Source of the DNA: Selaginella moellendorffii
Taxonomy: Eukaryota; Streptophyta; Lycopodiopsida; Selaginellales; Selaginellaceae
NCBI RefSeq assembly: GCF_000143415.4
Contig: NW_003314261.1
Span: forward strand, 2,302,904 to 2,366,903
DNA: 64,000 bases
Reading direction: 5' to 3'
Positions 19,701 to 30,374 of the stretch are shown one piece after another; position 1 is the stretch's first letter, and the number at the start of each line of letters is the position of its first letter. The notes below the pieces were generated by a model that saw only the letters and a program-made list of their open reading frames with translations, made no database searches and was not told the DNA's origin. The translations under genes were made by a program, and so were the position numbers.

Positions 19701-19965
19701 CAACCAAACCCAGACACACACTAAGCATCTCCACCAGGAGCTCTTCGATGCGCTTCAAGGATGCACACTAGCAGAGATATGGAAGGCTTGCTGCACCAGG
19801 CTGTTCGAAGACACGGACCCCTCGGCTCGAGCAACTATCTCAAAGGTCTGGTCCAGATTGATCGTCTCACTCGCGGCCTGCTTGGACACGCTGATCAAAC
19901 GAGGTGTGGAAGGGAAGATAGCGAAGGAGAAGGAGCTGTGGCCATTTTTTAGAGGAAGAAGCTAG
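16712..19965 (+). pseudogene. LINE ORF2, 3' part: reverse transcriptase and zinc motif
   Basis: It continues ORF2 after the transposon. The RT domain lies at about 17040-17946: RPFTLRELKDAL, IALIPKKGD, LKNWRPISMLNTLYKI, NGFVDGRQIVDN, LLDFEKAYNRVD, RQGCPLAPYLF and the catalytic box SSAFADDTSLI. Downstream are a thumb/connection region and, near 19470, CKTCGATETQQHILWECP, a C-C-H-C zinc motif as in the zf-RVT domain of plant LINEs. The frame is the same throughout, with point stops at 17002-17004, 17944, 18262 and several later sites. No RNase H domain is evident. Confidence 0.88.
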
Positions 19966-20236
19966 GCTGGAGAAGAAGAATGGATGTGGAAGCCACCATT
20001 ATGGATTTGGCAGCACATGTTCAGGAACAACAGTATGTGTACCTCTCTGAGTCGACAGAGTTCCACACCAGGAACTTCAAGAGTTTGGAGATCAGACATC
20101 ACGGGCTTGAGTACCAATTCTACTTTGTCCCCCTTGTCCCACCCCCCCTAAAAACTTGAAGAGCTCTTTCCCGGTTTCGAGCATGTCGAAATCGGACTCT
20201 ATGGTTTATAGAGGATAAATTAAAAAAACCCCATTG
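19966..20236 (+). other. LINE 3' untranslated end
   Basis: The reading frame decays and no further domain is visible. It ends in a short A-rich stretch before the 16-bp TSD at 20237-20252. Confidence 0.6.
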
Positions 20237-20252
20237 ACAATAGGCAGGAACC
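20237..20252. repeat. LINE right TSD
   Basis: ACAATAGGCAGGAACC is identical to 1366-1381. It is also part of the element A LTR. Confidence 0.9.
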
Positions 20253-20344
20253 TTGGCAAGGGAACTTAGCTAAAGCCAAAGCGGTGTTAGTTGGATAGAC
20301 GAGGTAAGCTGGCAAATTGGAAAGGAAAAATTTTGTAGTTTACA
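20253..20344 (+). repeat. Element A left LTR, last 92 bp
   Basis: It matches 49271-49361 of the right LTR and ends TTTACA. Confidence 0.8.
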
Positions 20345-20358
20345 ATTTGGTATTGGAG
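20345..20358 (+). other. Primer-binding site of element A
   Basis: ATTTGGTATTGGAGC follows the LTR end. Element C has TTGGTATCGGAGC at the equivalent place. Confidence 0.75.
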
Positions 20359-20403
20359 CTTTTTCCTCAGTTCTAGCGAAGGATAGAGGCAAATTGCTAA
20401 GAG

Positions 20404-21576
20404 ATGGCAAAGGCAAAGCTTAAATGAACCAAGGCGGAGACAAAATCTCCTCCAAAGCTGGAGCCTCTGGTCGAACAAGAACTTATGCATGAGGAATCCT
20501 TGCACGAGGAGGACTCCAGTGGGGAAACTTCAAAATAGGAGTCCGATGGTGAGGTTCAGTCGTCCAAGGCTTGATTGAGTGTTCTAAAAAGACAATTAAT
20601 AGAGACCAATGCCCTACTGGAGATTCTCGTACGCAAGCTAAAGTGTGACGAGAAGCGGAAGAAAAAGCAAAAGACTACAGATGCTGGTAGCGCAGTGGAC
20701 CCTTCAGCAGGGACTAAGGTGGAACCAAACAAGGTTAAACAGACTAAAGTGGAATCAGTCCCTCAAGCAGTTCCCAAGTACAAACCAGTCTTTAAGGGAG
20801 TGACTGACTATAACGTGGTGGAGGATTGATTTTACAATATAGAGGATTACTTCTAAGTGTTGCAGTTATCGAGCTCGGAGAAGGTCCCATGTGCAAAACC
20901 ATACTTGGCAGACAATGCTAAATCTTGGTGGAGAACAGCAGAGGCCAACGAAGGACCGGTGGCCACATGGGAAATGATGAAGGCGAGGATCTGCGCGACT
21001 TACGTTCCTCCAAATGCTACTTTGCTCCTAAGGGATGAGTTGAGTAGGCTGAAGCAGACCGGAACCATTCAAGAGTATGTGAATGGGTTTATGGCAAAGA
21101 AGATACTTGTCATGGATATGGGTGACATGGATGTGTTCTATGCCTTCATATTAAGCTTGCAAACCTGGGCTCGAGGCGAGGTGATGCGTTGGAACCCAAC
21201 CAACTATAAGGAAGTGTTGGATGCAGCCATCAAGGTGCATTTCAATAATAACCTGCGAAAGGGGAACACGACGGGGTCGGGGTCCACATTTAAGAAAGGG
21301 GCCAAACCAAGGGGGACATATGGCAAAGGGAAATTCAAGAAGAGTTTCTCTAAGAATGAGTCCTCGGGGTTTTAGAAAGGCAAATCCAGTGGCTAACGAG
21401 CAAGTACGTGGGGTAGTCAAGCGAAAAAAGACAAACCCATAGATAAGAAGATTAAGTCTGTTAATAGTATGGGAAATAACGTATGCTTCAACTGTTTTGA
21501 AGTGGGACACTTTTCGAAGGAATGTCCATATCCGAAAAAGGCTAAAGCCAATATGGCCATTAAGTTAGATGAAATT
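20404..21576 (+). pseudogene. Element A gag with CCHC zinc knuckle
   Basis: The ATG at 20404 starts MAKAKLK and is soon interrupted. The capsid-like part includes ADNAKSWWRTAEANEGP, ATWEMMKARICATYVPP and LSRLKQTGTIQEYVNGF, typical of plant Ty3 gag. A CCHC knuckle, CFNCFEVGHFSKEC, lies at about 21484-21525. Several stops and at least one frame change make it non-functional. Confidence 0.8.
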
Positions 21577-22212
21577 TAAACTGAGATACGTAATCTAGTC
21601 CCTAGCCCAAAGTTACTCATTACACGAGCAACTTTGGTAGAGAGTTATTCGCAACATCTACTAACCCTCCAAGGGAAGCTCGGAGGTAACTTTGTTAAGA
21701 CCCTTATTAATATGAGTGCTTCAGATAATTTTGTGGTTGTAGACATAGTCTGGCAAGCTGGACTAATGGTGCAGTGGTTGGGCAAACTAAGGATTATAGA
21801 GTTTATTCAAGGTAGTCAAAGCATCAATAAGGTACTTCGACAAACAAGAGTCGAAGTAGGGACATGGAAAGTAGACATGGATTTCACCGTGTTGGACATG
21901 GCGGAATTTGACATAATCTTCAGGATGGATTAATTCAATCGGTTTGTAGTAGCCCTGCATGGACATAGTAAGAACCTTGTGGTACTGGCAAATGCTCGAG
22001 GAGAACGATCTAGGGTGGAGGATTAAGATCTAAAGGTAGGGCAATGTAAGGCCAAAGACTCCTGCTTGAATCTGGTGTCCACGAGAAGACAACTCACTAA
22101 AAGAACCAAGGCAACATTGTTGTGTTTACTCTCGATGAAGAGTGATAAAAAGACAAGAACAAAAGAAGTGCCTTTGGTGATCCAATGGGTGTTGGACCAA
22201 TTCTAAGATACC
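21577..22212 (+). pseudogene. Element A aspartic protease region
   Basis: The FVKTLINMSASDNFVV stretch near 21695 aligns with the usual LIDSGASDNF protease motif. The catalytic DSG has become NMS, which would abolish activity. DFTVLDMAEFDIIFRMD follows, matching the I(I/L)GMDWL flap-side motif. The sequence then decays toward the RT. Confidence 0.75.
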
Positions 22213-22404
22213 ATGCTGGAGGAGATACCAACAAGGTTACCCCCTAAACAACCAATAAAGCATAAGATCGAGCTAGTCGAGGGTGCTAAGACAGTGGTTT
22301 GTCCCCTCTATCAGTTGAATGAAAAAGAATTTGAAGAGCTCAAACACCAACTTGAGGAGTTTGTGGAAAAAGGGTATGTTAGGATGAGCAAATCATCATA
22401 TAGT
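22213..22404 (+). pseudogene. Element A reverse transcriptase, first part
   Basis: LPPKQPIKHKIELVEGAKTV and LEEFVEKGYVRMSKSSY form the N-terminal RT region. It is cut in the tyrosine-glycine codon pair by element B. The next residues ([20 protein letters not shown]) resume at 27125. Confidence 0.85.
22400..22404. repeat. Element B left TSD (ATAGT)
   Basis: The right copy is ATGGT at 27123-27127. The G form restores the conserved SPYGAP-type RT motif, so the left copy has mutated. Confidence 0.8.
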
Positions 22405-22626
22405 TGTTAGGTGCCAACTTTGACTATGTGGTCAATGTCAGTCAAAGGGATATTAAGGCATGTTAGGGTAAGGGACTTAACCTACCCTAGGGGCTCACAG
22501 TGGAGTGGCGGCGTAATGGAGCTTTTGAGGTAGCTCGGGGGTGGTTGGGTGGTGAGGAACCTCAAGAGGTGGTGTAGCATAGTCTAGGGCAACTAGATCT
22601 CTGTCTTTTTGCGCCAGATCATAACA
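22405..22626 (+). repeat. Element B left LTR
   Basis: It runs TGTTAGGTGCC to CATAACA. It is nearly identical to 26905-27122 apart from about a dozen substitutions and small indels. Confidence 0.9.
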
Positions 22627-22640
22627 TTGGTATCAAAGGA
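22627..22640 (+). other. Primer-binding site of element B
   Basis: TTGGTATCAAAGGA directly abuts the LTR. The gag ATG follows at 22651. Confidence 0.75.
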
Positions 22641-22650
22641 GTTAGTTGCG

Positions 22651-23640
22651 ATGGCTGACCAAGCTGAATGCTGGAATCCTATTGTCGATGGTGGTGCTGA
22701 CGATGGTGCCGACGAAGCTACGGAGATTTGGACCATTCAAGATGTGGTTCATGAACTGCGAGCCCTTAATCGAAATTAGCAAGAGATGCAAGATGAGATG
22801 CATGGCATGATGGATACCATGCGTGGGCATGTTGAGGCACTCGAGGCTGGACAAGGTAGCACTTTAAGTAAGCCTTCTTTGGTAGATCGACTCAAGATTC
22901 CAACTTTTTCTAGTGATGGTGGTGTGGACAAGTGTCTCGCTTGGCTAGCCAATGTGAAGAAGTTCTTGGCTGCTAGAGGAACTCCAGATGCAGAGGCTTT
23001 AGTGGCTATTTTGATGGTTTTGCATGATGCGGGTCTTCAATGGTGGAATTGGCTTGAGGAGTCCCGTGTTGCGGATAAGAAACCACCAGTGTCTACCATG
23101 GATGAGTTTGAGGCTGCTTTCCATTTACGTTTTGCCCCTCATTACGACATGGAGAATACAGAACTTTGACATTTCCAGCAAGGGAAAATGACGCTCAAGG
23201 ACTATATTGAGAAGCTTACTCACTTGATTAGTCGTGTTCCAACGAAGGATCCAGATCAGAACAAGTCCTATTTCATTGATGGCCTACATAGTGAGAGCAT
23301 GCGGCAACACTTGCGTCATTCTTAGCCTACAAAGAGTTTGGAGGAGCTCTTTGATGCAGCTCGTTGACTTGACAATGACAAGCACAAGTTTCGCAAGCGT
23401 TCACGGAGTCCTTCTGTCGAGAATCGTCGTGATGATCGCTATGGACACAAGGATGGGAATAAGTATCACAAGTTGAAGTCGGTGGTGACTACTTCAGATG
23501 CAAAGGGGTCCAAGAAACAGAAGTTCTTTGTGAAGAATTATAGACAGGGTTGTCATCATTGCTGCGAACTTTGACACTACAAAGCTGATTGGCGTGAGGA
23601 TGAGGAGAACAACCATTCCGGTCGGAGGAAGCGACTTTTG
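22651..23640 (+). pseudogene. Element B gag
   Basis: It starts MADQAECWNP. It then carries coiled-coil-like MQDEMHGMMDTMRGHVEALE, the capsid core (LKIPTFSSDGGVDKCLAWL, EFEAAFHLRFAPHYD, MTLKDYIEKLTHLISRVP) and a basic tail with a Cys/His-poor remnant (GCHHCCEL). In-frame stops occur near 22778, 23167, 23324 and 23366. The frame runs on into pol, as in single-ORF Ty3 elements. Confidence 0.82.
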
Positions 23641-26600
23641 ATCATTGCTCATCAACTCAACTGTGTGTGGAACAAGATGGAGCTCGAGGATATGCGTGAA
23701 TCAGCTTTAATGCTGGAGGGCGTGTTCCATGGCGATCCAATACAGATTTTAATGGATAGTGGGAGCGATGACAATTTTGTTTCAACAAAGTTTGTTGTGG
23801 AGAATGGCTTGGTCACGTGCGGAGTTCTTCCATACACAGTGGAGGGTGTAGCTACCTCTACTCAGCATTTCAATGCTTGTGTGGAAGTGTTGGTTGGCAA
23901 AACCACTTATGGAGACTTTTTATCTTGCGGATATCCATCGTGTGGATCTCATTTTTGGGATGCCATGGTTGGTGAAGGTGGATCCCGAGATAAAGTGGAG
24001 TATTAAACGTATCTCGCTGGAGTATGGTGGCATTAAAGATGTGTGGTTTGGTGAGGGCGTTCAACCACCAGTTATTATGCTCTCTACTACATCTTTGAAG
24101 TGGACTTGTCGTAATGGAAAAGCACTTTCGAGTTACTTGTTGTTTATTCATGACTTGGGGGATCTAGGCACATGTGGGGGAGAAGCAGCAGTACGGGATG
24201 TACTTGACAAGTTTTCTGATATTTTTCCATCTAAACTTTCTCATGGATTGCCTCCGTTACGAGGTGTGGAGCATGGGATTACATTGGAGCTAGGGACGCG
24301 GCCAATTTACCGACGTCCATTTTAGTTAAGTTATGCAGAGGAGCAAGAAGTTCAATGACAAGTCAAGGAGTTACTTGTGTTTGGATTTATTCAGCCAAGT
24401 AAGTTTCTGTTTGGTGCTCCGATCTTGCTTGTGAAGAAGAAGGACGGTTCAATGCGGATGTGTATTGACTACCGCACTTTAAACAAGAAGACAGTGAAGG
24501 ACAATATGCCAATGCCACGTGTGGATGATATCTTAAACAAGCTTGGTGAAGCACGAGTGTTTACCAAGATTGATCGGAGGAGTGGATATAATTAGATTGC
24601 AATGGATGATGCATCTATCTCCAAGACGGCATTCAACACAAGCTTCAGACATTTTGAGTTTACAATTATGCCGTTTGGTTTGACAAATGCACTGGCCACA
24701 TTTACTTGGTTGATGACGAAGGTATTTAGACGTTATCTTCATGAGTTTATGGAGATTTTCTTGAACGATATTCTTGTTTTTAGCAAGAATATGGAGGAGC
24801 ATAGGGTGCATTTGAGCAAGGTTCTTTTGTTACTCCGAGACAGCAAACTTTGAATATCTTGGCCATATTGTGACATATAAGGGTGTCAAGACGGATCCAA
24901 GGAAGGTGGCTGTGGTGGAAAACTAGCCTACACCAACTATAGTGGCCGAGTTGCACAGTTTTCTTGGTATAGCTAGTTACTACCAATGTTTCCAGCATAA
25001 GTTTGCAGAGGTGGCTATTCCTTTGACGCGGTTGTTACGCAAGAATGTGTCATTTGAGTGGAAGCAGCCACAAGAGGAGAGTTTTGTGGCGCTAAAACGA
25101 TTGTTGAGCGAGACTCCAGTGCTTTGCATTGCTGATCCATCAAAACCTTACGAAGTGACATGTGATGTGAGTGGTTATGCACTAGGAGGAGTTCTCATGC
25201 TAGAGGGACAGCCTATTGCATATGAGAGTCGAACTTTGAATTCCGCAGAGCAACGCTATTTCACATATGAGCAAGAGTTACTCTCTATTGTTCATGCTTT
25301 GCGGACGTGGCGGCACTATCTTTATGGTGCAATGTTCGTGGTGTTAACAGATCATAAACCCCTTGTATATCTTTTCACACAGAAGGAGTTGAACACTCAG
25401 CAAGCTCATTGGATGGTCAAACTTATGGAGTTTGGGGAGTTTCCTATTGAGCATCGTCCGGGAAAATCAAATATGGTGGCAGATGCTTTATCTCGTGTTC
25501 GTCATGTGACGACGTTACAAACACGATTTTGTCATCATTTGAGTAAGGTGGTCAACGAGTTTGGGCAGTTGGTTGAGCATGCTCAGGCTTAGGATGCTGA
25601 GGTGGCCTCTTTGCGAGACCAGATGGAAGTTCCTTTCTCATTGGTGGATGGGATTCTCTACTACAATGGCCGTGTATATTTGCCATGGGTGGATGTGTTA
25701 ATTACTCAAGTTTTATTCCACTATCATGATCGTCTAGAGGCCGGTCATTTTGGGGGGAAGAAGACGTATGAGTTGATTAAGCACAACTTTTATTGGAGGA
25801 ATATGAAGGCTGATATCCTCAAGTATTGTAAATCATGCAAGCTTTGTCAGCGGGTTAAGGTGCCATTGGAGAAGCCGGGGGGACTTTTGCAACCTTTACC
25901 TATTCCTCAGAGCTGTTGGTGTAGTATCTCTATGGACTTCATCACTTGTTTGCCACGAATACAGAGGCAAAAGGAGCAAGTATGGATCATAGTGGATCGG
26001 TTAACAAAGTATGTGCGATTGTTGGCTCTTTGGAAGAATGTCACTGCCTCAGACTTGGCTGCAGTTTACTTGGAGAAGGTTTTTCCTGATTTTGGTTTGC
26101 CGGAGGACATCATTAATGATCGAGATTCAAAGTTCACCAGTGGATTTTGGAAAAACTTTGCAAAGGCTATGCAAGTGACTTTGAAACTCTTGAGTGGAGA
26201 TCATCCTCAGACAGATGGGCAAACCGAGCGTGTGAATCAAGTGGTGGAGGATATGCTATGTTGTAGCATTGGTCAAAGGTAAGGACAATGGGATTTATAT
26301 CTTCTGTTGGTGCAATTTGCTTACAACAATAGCCAACATAGTGGAACCAAGCTAAGTCCTTACTTTGCCATGTTTGGAAAGCATCCTCGAACAATAGTGG
26401 ACGTTCAAGATAAGCTTGATTCCGAGGTAACTGATCTGGCCACAGAACTTGATGAGATTCTGGTGGTGTGCAAACGGAATTTGCAAGCAGCTCAGGATAG
26501 AGCAGAGAAGTTTGCCAATGAGCATCGCCAATTCTGGGAATATAAGGTGGGTGATCTCGTCTTTGTGCGCATGATCTTTCCATCAAGTGAGCGGCAGAAC

Positions 26601-26750
26601 ACCTTGGTGCCTTTACAGATAGGGAAGAGTGATAAACTTTTCTATCGATATGTTGGTCCATTTGAAGTGCTGGAGCACATTGGTAAAGCGGCTTGTAGGG
26701 TGCGGCTGCTAGCTGAGGTGAAAATTCATCCGGTATTTTATGTCAGCTAG
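23641..26750 (+). pseudogene. Element B pol: protease, RT, RNase H, integrase
   Basis: The order is protease (ILMDSGSDDNFVS, LIFGMPWLVKVDPEIKW), RT ([33 protein letters not shown]), RNase H (YEVTCDVSGYALGGVL, VVLTDHKPLVYLF, NMVADALSRV), integrase zinc finger (H-H-C-C at KSCKLCQ) and core (MDFITCLP, DRDSKFTSGFW, HPQTDGQTERVNQVVED). The RT box reads FLND where element E keeps FLDD, so a catalytic Asp is lost. A frame change occurs near 23930. A short deletion near 24850 removes the FYVKKSKSEFAKSEV segment present in E. Confidence 0.88.
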
Positions 26751-26904
26751 TTGAAAGATGTACTATCTCAGAGTGACAAGACCAATGCATCCTTGATGTA
26801 TACGGCTGTGGACGATGGACGAGGAGCTTGAGCAGAGTTCCCCAGAAAGGGTGATCACTGGTACAACTCGTCCTTGGGACAAGGACTTTGTTTGGGGGAA
26901 GAAT

Positions 26905-27122
26905 TGTTAGGCGCCAACTTTGACTACGTGGTCAACATTGGTCAAAGGGAGGCTCAAGAGTATATTAAGGCATGTTAGGGTAAGGGACTTAACCTACCCT
27001 GGGGGCTCACAGTGGAGCTTTTGAGGTAGCTCGGGGGTGGTTGGGTGGTGAGGGACCTCAAGAGGTGGCATAGCATAGTCTAGGGCAACTAAATCTCTAT
27101 CTTTTTGCGCCGGATCATAACA
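26905..27122 (+). repeat. Element B right LTR
   Basis: It runs TGTTAGGCGCC to CATAACA. TSD ATGGT follows. Confidence 0.9.
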
Positions 27123-28059
27123 ATGGTGCACCAGTGTTATTTATGAAAAAGAAAGATGGATCTATGCGCATGTGCATAGACTATCGGTTGCTCAACAAGT
27201 ATACAAAGAAGAACAAATACCCTTTACCAAGGATTGAGGACTTGTTCGATAGGTTGGGAAAAGCAAAATACTTCTCGAGGATCGATCTAAGGTCAGGATA
27301 CTACCAGATCAGAGTAGCAGAGGAAGATGTCAAGAAAACAACCTGTCAGACAAAGTATGGAAGCTTAGAGTTTTTAGTGATGCCTTTTGGGCTGTGCAAT
27401 GCACCAGCAACGTTCTTAGTATTGATGAACCACATTTTTGTACTTTATCTGAATCACTTTGTAGTCGTCTATATTGATGACATCCTAATCTATAGCGAGA
27501 TGCTAGAAGAGCATGACAAACACTTGATGAAGGTGTTTGAGAAACTAAGGGAACACAAGCTGTATGCTAAAGAGAGCAAATGTGACTTTGCTCAATAAGA
27601 GGTAAAGTTTTTCAAGCATGTGGTGGGCCAAGATGGACTCAAGGTGGACCCTGAGAAGGTCCAAGTGATCCAGGAATGGGATTGACCATCAAATGTACAT
27701 GAGTTGAGGGCAGTCTTTGAGCTATGCAACTACTACTAAAAGTTTATCAAACACTATTCGAGAGTAGCCTTACCCTTAACAGACCAAACGAGTAAAGGGA
27801 AGATGGTATGGACAACGGAATGCAAAGTAGCATTTATCCACCTCAAAGGGAAGTTGAGGAAGACCCCTGTGTTGGCATTACCAGACTTTGGAAAGAATTT
27901 TGAGGTAGAAATAAATGCTTTAGACTTTATGTTGGGCGCAATTTTGAAGCAAGACAACCATCTAGTGGCGTTCTTCTCGAAGAAGTTGGACAAAGCTCAG
28001 CGAAAATGGCTTGCCTACGAGAAGGAATTATTTGCGGTGGTCAAGGCACTCAAGGAGTG
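27123..28059 (+). pseudogene. Element A reverse transcriptase (second part) and RNase H (first part)
   Basis: [20 protein letters not shown] continues the RT cut at 22404. Then follow [28 protein letters not shown] and the intact YIDDILIYS catalytic box. Stops occur at 27596-27598, 27682 and 27737 in an otherwise constant frame. RNase H begins with TPVLALPDFGKNFEVEINA and runs to the motif ELFAVVKALKE, where DNA transposon copy 2 is inserted. Confidence 0.88.
28056..28059. repeat. TSD of DNA transposon copy 2, left (AGTG)
   Basis: AGTG recurs at 38688-38691. Removing the element and one AGTG restores GAGTGGCAATATTAC, that is the RNase H reading KEWQYY. Confidence 0.9.
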
Positions 28060-28083
28060 AAGCTCTATTTCGTTAAAGTGGGA
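28060..28083 (+). repeat. Left terminal inverted repeat, copy 2
   Basis: It matches 38664-38687 inverted. The first ~73 bp of the element are almost identical to copy 1. Confidence 0.92.
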
Positions 28084-28101
28084 ATTGTCATTATCCCACT
28101 T
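28076..28101. repeat. Subterminal hairpin at the left end, copy 2
   Basis: AAGTGGGA and TCCCACTT arms are conserved from copy 1 with one loop difference, so the structure is a fixed part of the left end. Confidence 0.8.
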
Positions 28102-28247
28102 GTAAAATAAGGTTTCCAAACCTTTATATATGCTTTTACCCTTCCTCCTCTGCCCTGGTCGGTTGTCCATCTCTTTGTCTACAGCGTCTGAAAGCTGTTT
28201 TGTAGGTAGCCTAATTTGAGGTTCACGACGTCTCCTTGGCACTTCAA

Positions 28248-28299
28248 CTGTATATTATTGCATCAACACATGCAACATCCCATAATATTTTTAAGTTAC
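28248..28299 (-). other. 52-bp intron, copy 2 specific
   Basis: The donor is AAAG|GTAACTT and the acceptor ATATACAG|TTGAAG. No clear palindrome is present. Frame is kept into VPRRRREPQ. Confidence 0.75.
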
Positions 28300-28335
28300 C
28301 TTTCATAAAGTTTTCCATTGGTTCAACTCGTTCCC

Positions 28336-28385
28336 CTGAAATACAAACTTAGATAAGTGCATGGGGCCATATGTCATGATAGTAC
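28336..28385 (-). other. 50-bp intron with degenerate palindrome, copy 2 specific
   Basis: The donor is ACAG|GTACTATC and the acceptor GTATTTCAG|GGGAAC. The core ACATATGGCCCCATGCAC is a decayed palindrome copy. Confidence 0.8.
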
Positions 28386-28472
28386 CTGTTTCAGAACTCT
28401 CCTTATCACTCTCCGAGGCCTCCCCCTCCTCCACTGGAGGCACGTTGTTCCATTCGATTTCCTCGACGCGAT

Positions 28473-28517
28473 CTGCAAGAACATTAGTTAATTGCGTGGG
28501 GCCACACGCCATCAAAC
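28473..28517 (-). other. 45-bp intron carrying the palindrome, copy 2 specific
   Basis: The donor is GAAG|GTTTGATGG and the acceptor TTCTTGCAG|ATCGCG. The left arm is intact (ATGGCGTG) and the right arm is partly decayed. Confidence 0.83.
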
Positions 28518-28574
28518 CTTCAAGTTCTTGTCGTGAGGCCTGCGCTGCTTGCCCTAGTCTCTTTGGAATTTGAG

Positions 28575-28625
28575 CTGCAAGAAGCAATGGCATGAGAATT
28601 CACGTATAACAAAAATGATTGGTAC
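28575..28625 (-). other. 51-bp intron carrying a palindrome, copy 2 specific
   Basis: The donor is GAGAG|GTACCAATC and the acceptor TTCTTGCAG|CTCAAA. It holds ATACGTGAATTCTCATGCC followed by AT, a diverged copy with a different core. Confidence 0.8.
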
Positions 28626-28682
28626 CTCTCGTCCGTTGTACTTGGCTGGTGCTTGCCTGTTTTGCCTTTGAAGAAGTGTCTC

Positions 28683-28731
28683 CTGCAAGGAATGGCATGA
28701 GACCACACGCCATTGCAAATATAATTTGTAC
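28683..28731 (-). other. 49-bp intron carrying the palindrome, copy 2
   Basis: It is the same intron as 7937-7985 of copy 1, with the same splice signals. Confidence 0.88.
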
Positions 28732-28821
28732 CTCCTTTTTTCCTATTGCTTGTCTGTTTGTCCTTCTTTGACACGCCACCAGTGCGCTTTTCAGTCCTCG
28801 TGTCTGAATATTCACAACGAT

Positions 28822-28859
28822 CTATAATCAAAATGGCGTGAGGCCTCACGTGACCTTAC
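28822..28859 (-). other. 38-bp intron carrying the palindrome, copy 2
   Basis: It is the same as 8076-8113 of copy 1. Both sequences are identical, including the decayed outer arm. Confidence 0.85.
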
Positions 28860-28958
28860 CTTGTGCAAGTTGTGAGCTCGGCCCAACATGGGTATCTTCA
28901 ATAGTAGCTGTTAACGTCGTTTCAGCATCTAGGGGTGGCCACGCTCCTGCATACAGAG

Positions 28959-28996
28959 CTTGTGAGATAACATTTAAACTTAAAGTGTGTACTCAC
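28959..28996 (-). other. 38-bp intron without the palindrome, copy 2
   Basis: It is the same as 8213-8250 of copy 1. Confidence 0.8.
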
Positions 28997-30320
28997 CAGG
29001 TTTGCAGAGAAGATACTGTTTTTCTTTGGCAACTGTAATTATATGCTCCATTGAAGTCACCTCTTCAATGGAGTTTGTCACCGCAACACACGGGACACCC
29101 TTGAGTAGTGCAGCTCGAAAGAATAGTCCGCCGTAGTTGTACTCGACAACGCATTTGCCCTTGGAGTCGGAAGCAGGTGACCCACCCGCTATTGCGTTGA
29201 AGACCCAGCTGAGCATTTCCCATGCTGCACCTGGAGCTTTCTCTGGATTTGAAAGCTCTATAGCCGTCTTCAGTTCCTCAGGCACGGGTAAATTGACCTC
29301 CCTCAGATCAATTCGATTGGCCTTGTCGAACGAAGCTGGGAAGTCACTCCAGTCACACTCTGCTGCAGGACCAATAACAAGGGCGAGTGTGAAGATGCGG
29401 ACATTTGTCAGTATCTTCTTCTTAGCCATTATCCCATGGATCTCCCGCATCTCCTTGCCTTTCAACCGAGCCTTCACCTTGTTCAAGGCCTTCCAGAACT
29501 TGTGATAGGATTCGGAGTCGTAGATCATATAGTGGACTGAAGATTCCACCTCCGCAAGTCCCACCATTAAGTCAATGATGGAGCTGACTTCGTCTGCATG
29601 AGTGATCTCCTCGTTTGTGAAGTCCATCACACAAAAGATGTTCTTGACCTGCTCATCTCCGTGGGAAACGATGCTCCTCCACCTTTGATCCTCATCCGAA
29701 TTCACGTATACCCGGTAAGGTTCTCAATAGGCCTTTGCTGCGGGGTCGAGCTGTTTCTGAAGCCAGGGGTCGACATCCCTCTTAATGAAATTTGGATACT
29801 GATCCAACTTCTCAGCTTTACTTTTCGTGGCATCCCGCAGCAGATCGATGAACTTGGGGGCCCCCTTCACGTACTCGTCAATGTCTTCATTTGACAACTC
29901 TAGCTCTTCCATCATCTCTTGCGTGGTGTCGATGCTCACCCTCTCCACGGCCACTTGCTCGAAGATCCAATCCTTCAATAGCGCACAAGCTCTCAGAGTC
30001 GTGCACAAGTCCTCGTATGTCACAATATGGCCGAGAGTTATTTTGGTCTTGTTGAAGACTACCTCACCACTTAGAAGAGCATTAGCCACTATCAGAAGGT
30101 CGTCGTCGTCTAGAGACCGCGAGAAACACAAGGCGTTGAGCTTCAAATCATTGGGCTTCCGGCCGTCCTCCACACAAATTGAGTTTAGCAACTCCCCGTC
30201 ATGGTACCTCCTCAGCACATCTACCCATTTGTCAAAAACAACTTTTGTCGCGAGTAGAATGTTATGGATGCTGAGTGTGTCATTGACCCCCAGTGTTTTC
30301 GAGAGAAGACTCGAGAATTC

Positions 30321-30374
30321 CTGCAATGGAAATGGCGTGAGGCCACATGCTATGCCACATGCAACGAGGCTTAC
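30321..30374 (-). other. 54-bp intron carrying the palindrome, copy 2
   Basis: It is the same as 9575-9628 of copy 1. Confidence 0.85.

Larger units (their letters stand above)
1382..20236 (+). mobile_element. Non-LTR retrotransposon (LINE) of about 7.1 kb, interrupted by DNA transposon copy 1
   Basis: It is bounded by a perfect 16-bp TSD. After removing the 11,727-bp transposon and one 4-bp TSD, the LINE is about 7,124 bp. ORF1 is followed by ORF2 with an APE-type endonuclease, a reverse transcriptase and a C-terminal CCHC-like zinc motif (zf-RVT type), so it is close to full length. The 3' end has only a short A-rich tail (AAATTAAAAAAA). ORF2 stays in a single frame across 4 kb and has only point stops, which suggests moderate age. 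Confidence 0.9.
22405..27122 (+). mobile_element. Ty3/gypsy element B (4.7 kb)
   Basis: It has LTRs of 222 and 218 bp, a primer site, a single gag-pol frame, a purine tract (TTTGGGGGAAGAAT) just before the right LTR, and a 5-bp TSD. It is complete in layout but carries point stops, two frame changes and a small deletion in RT. A related fragment is element E at 58661-59836. No chromodomain is seen at the C-terminus. Confidence 0.92.

Noticed and set aside
26167-26661. Minus-strand 164-codon open frame opposite element B integrase
   Set aside because: It is the antisense shadow of a recognisable integrase.
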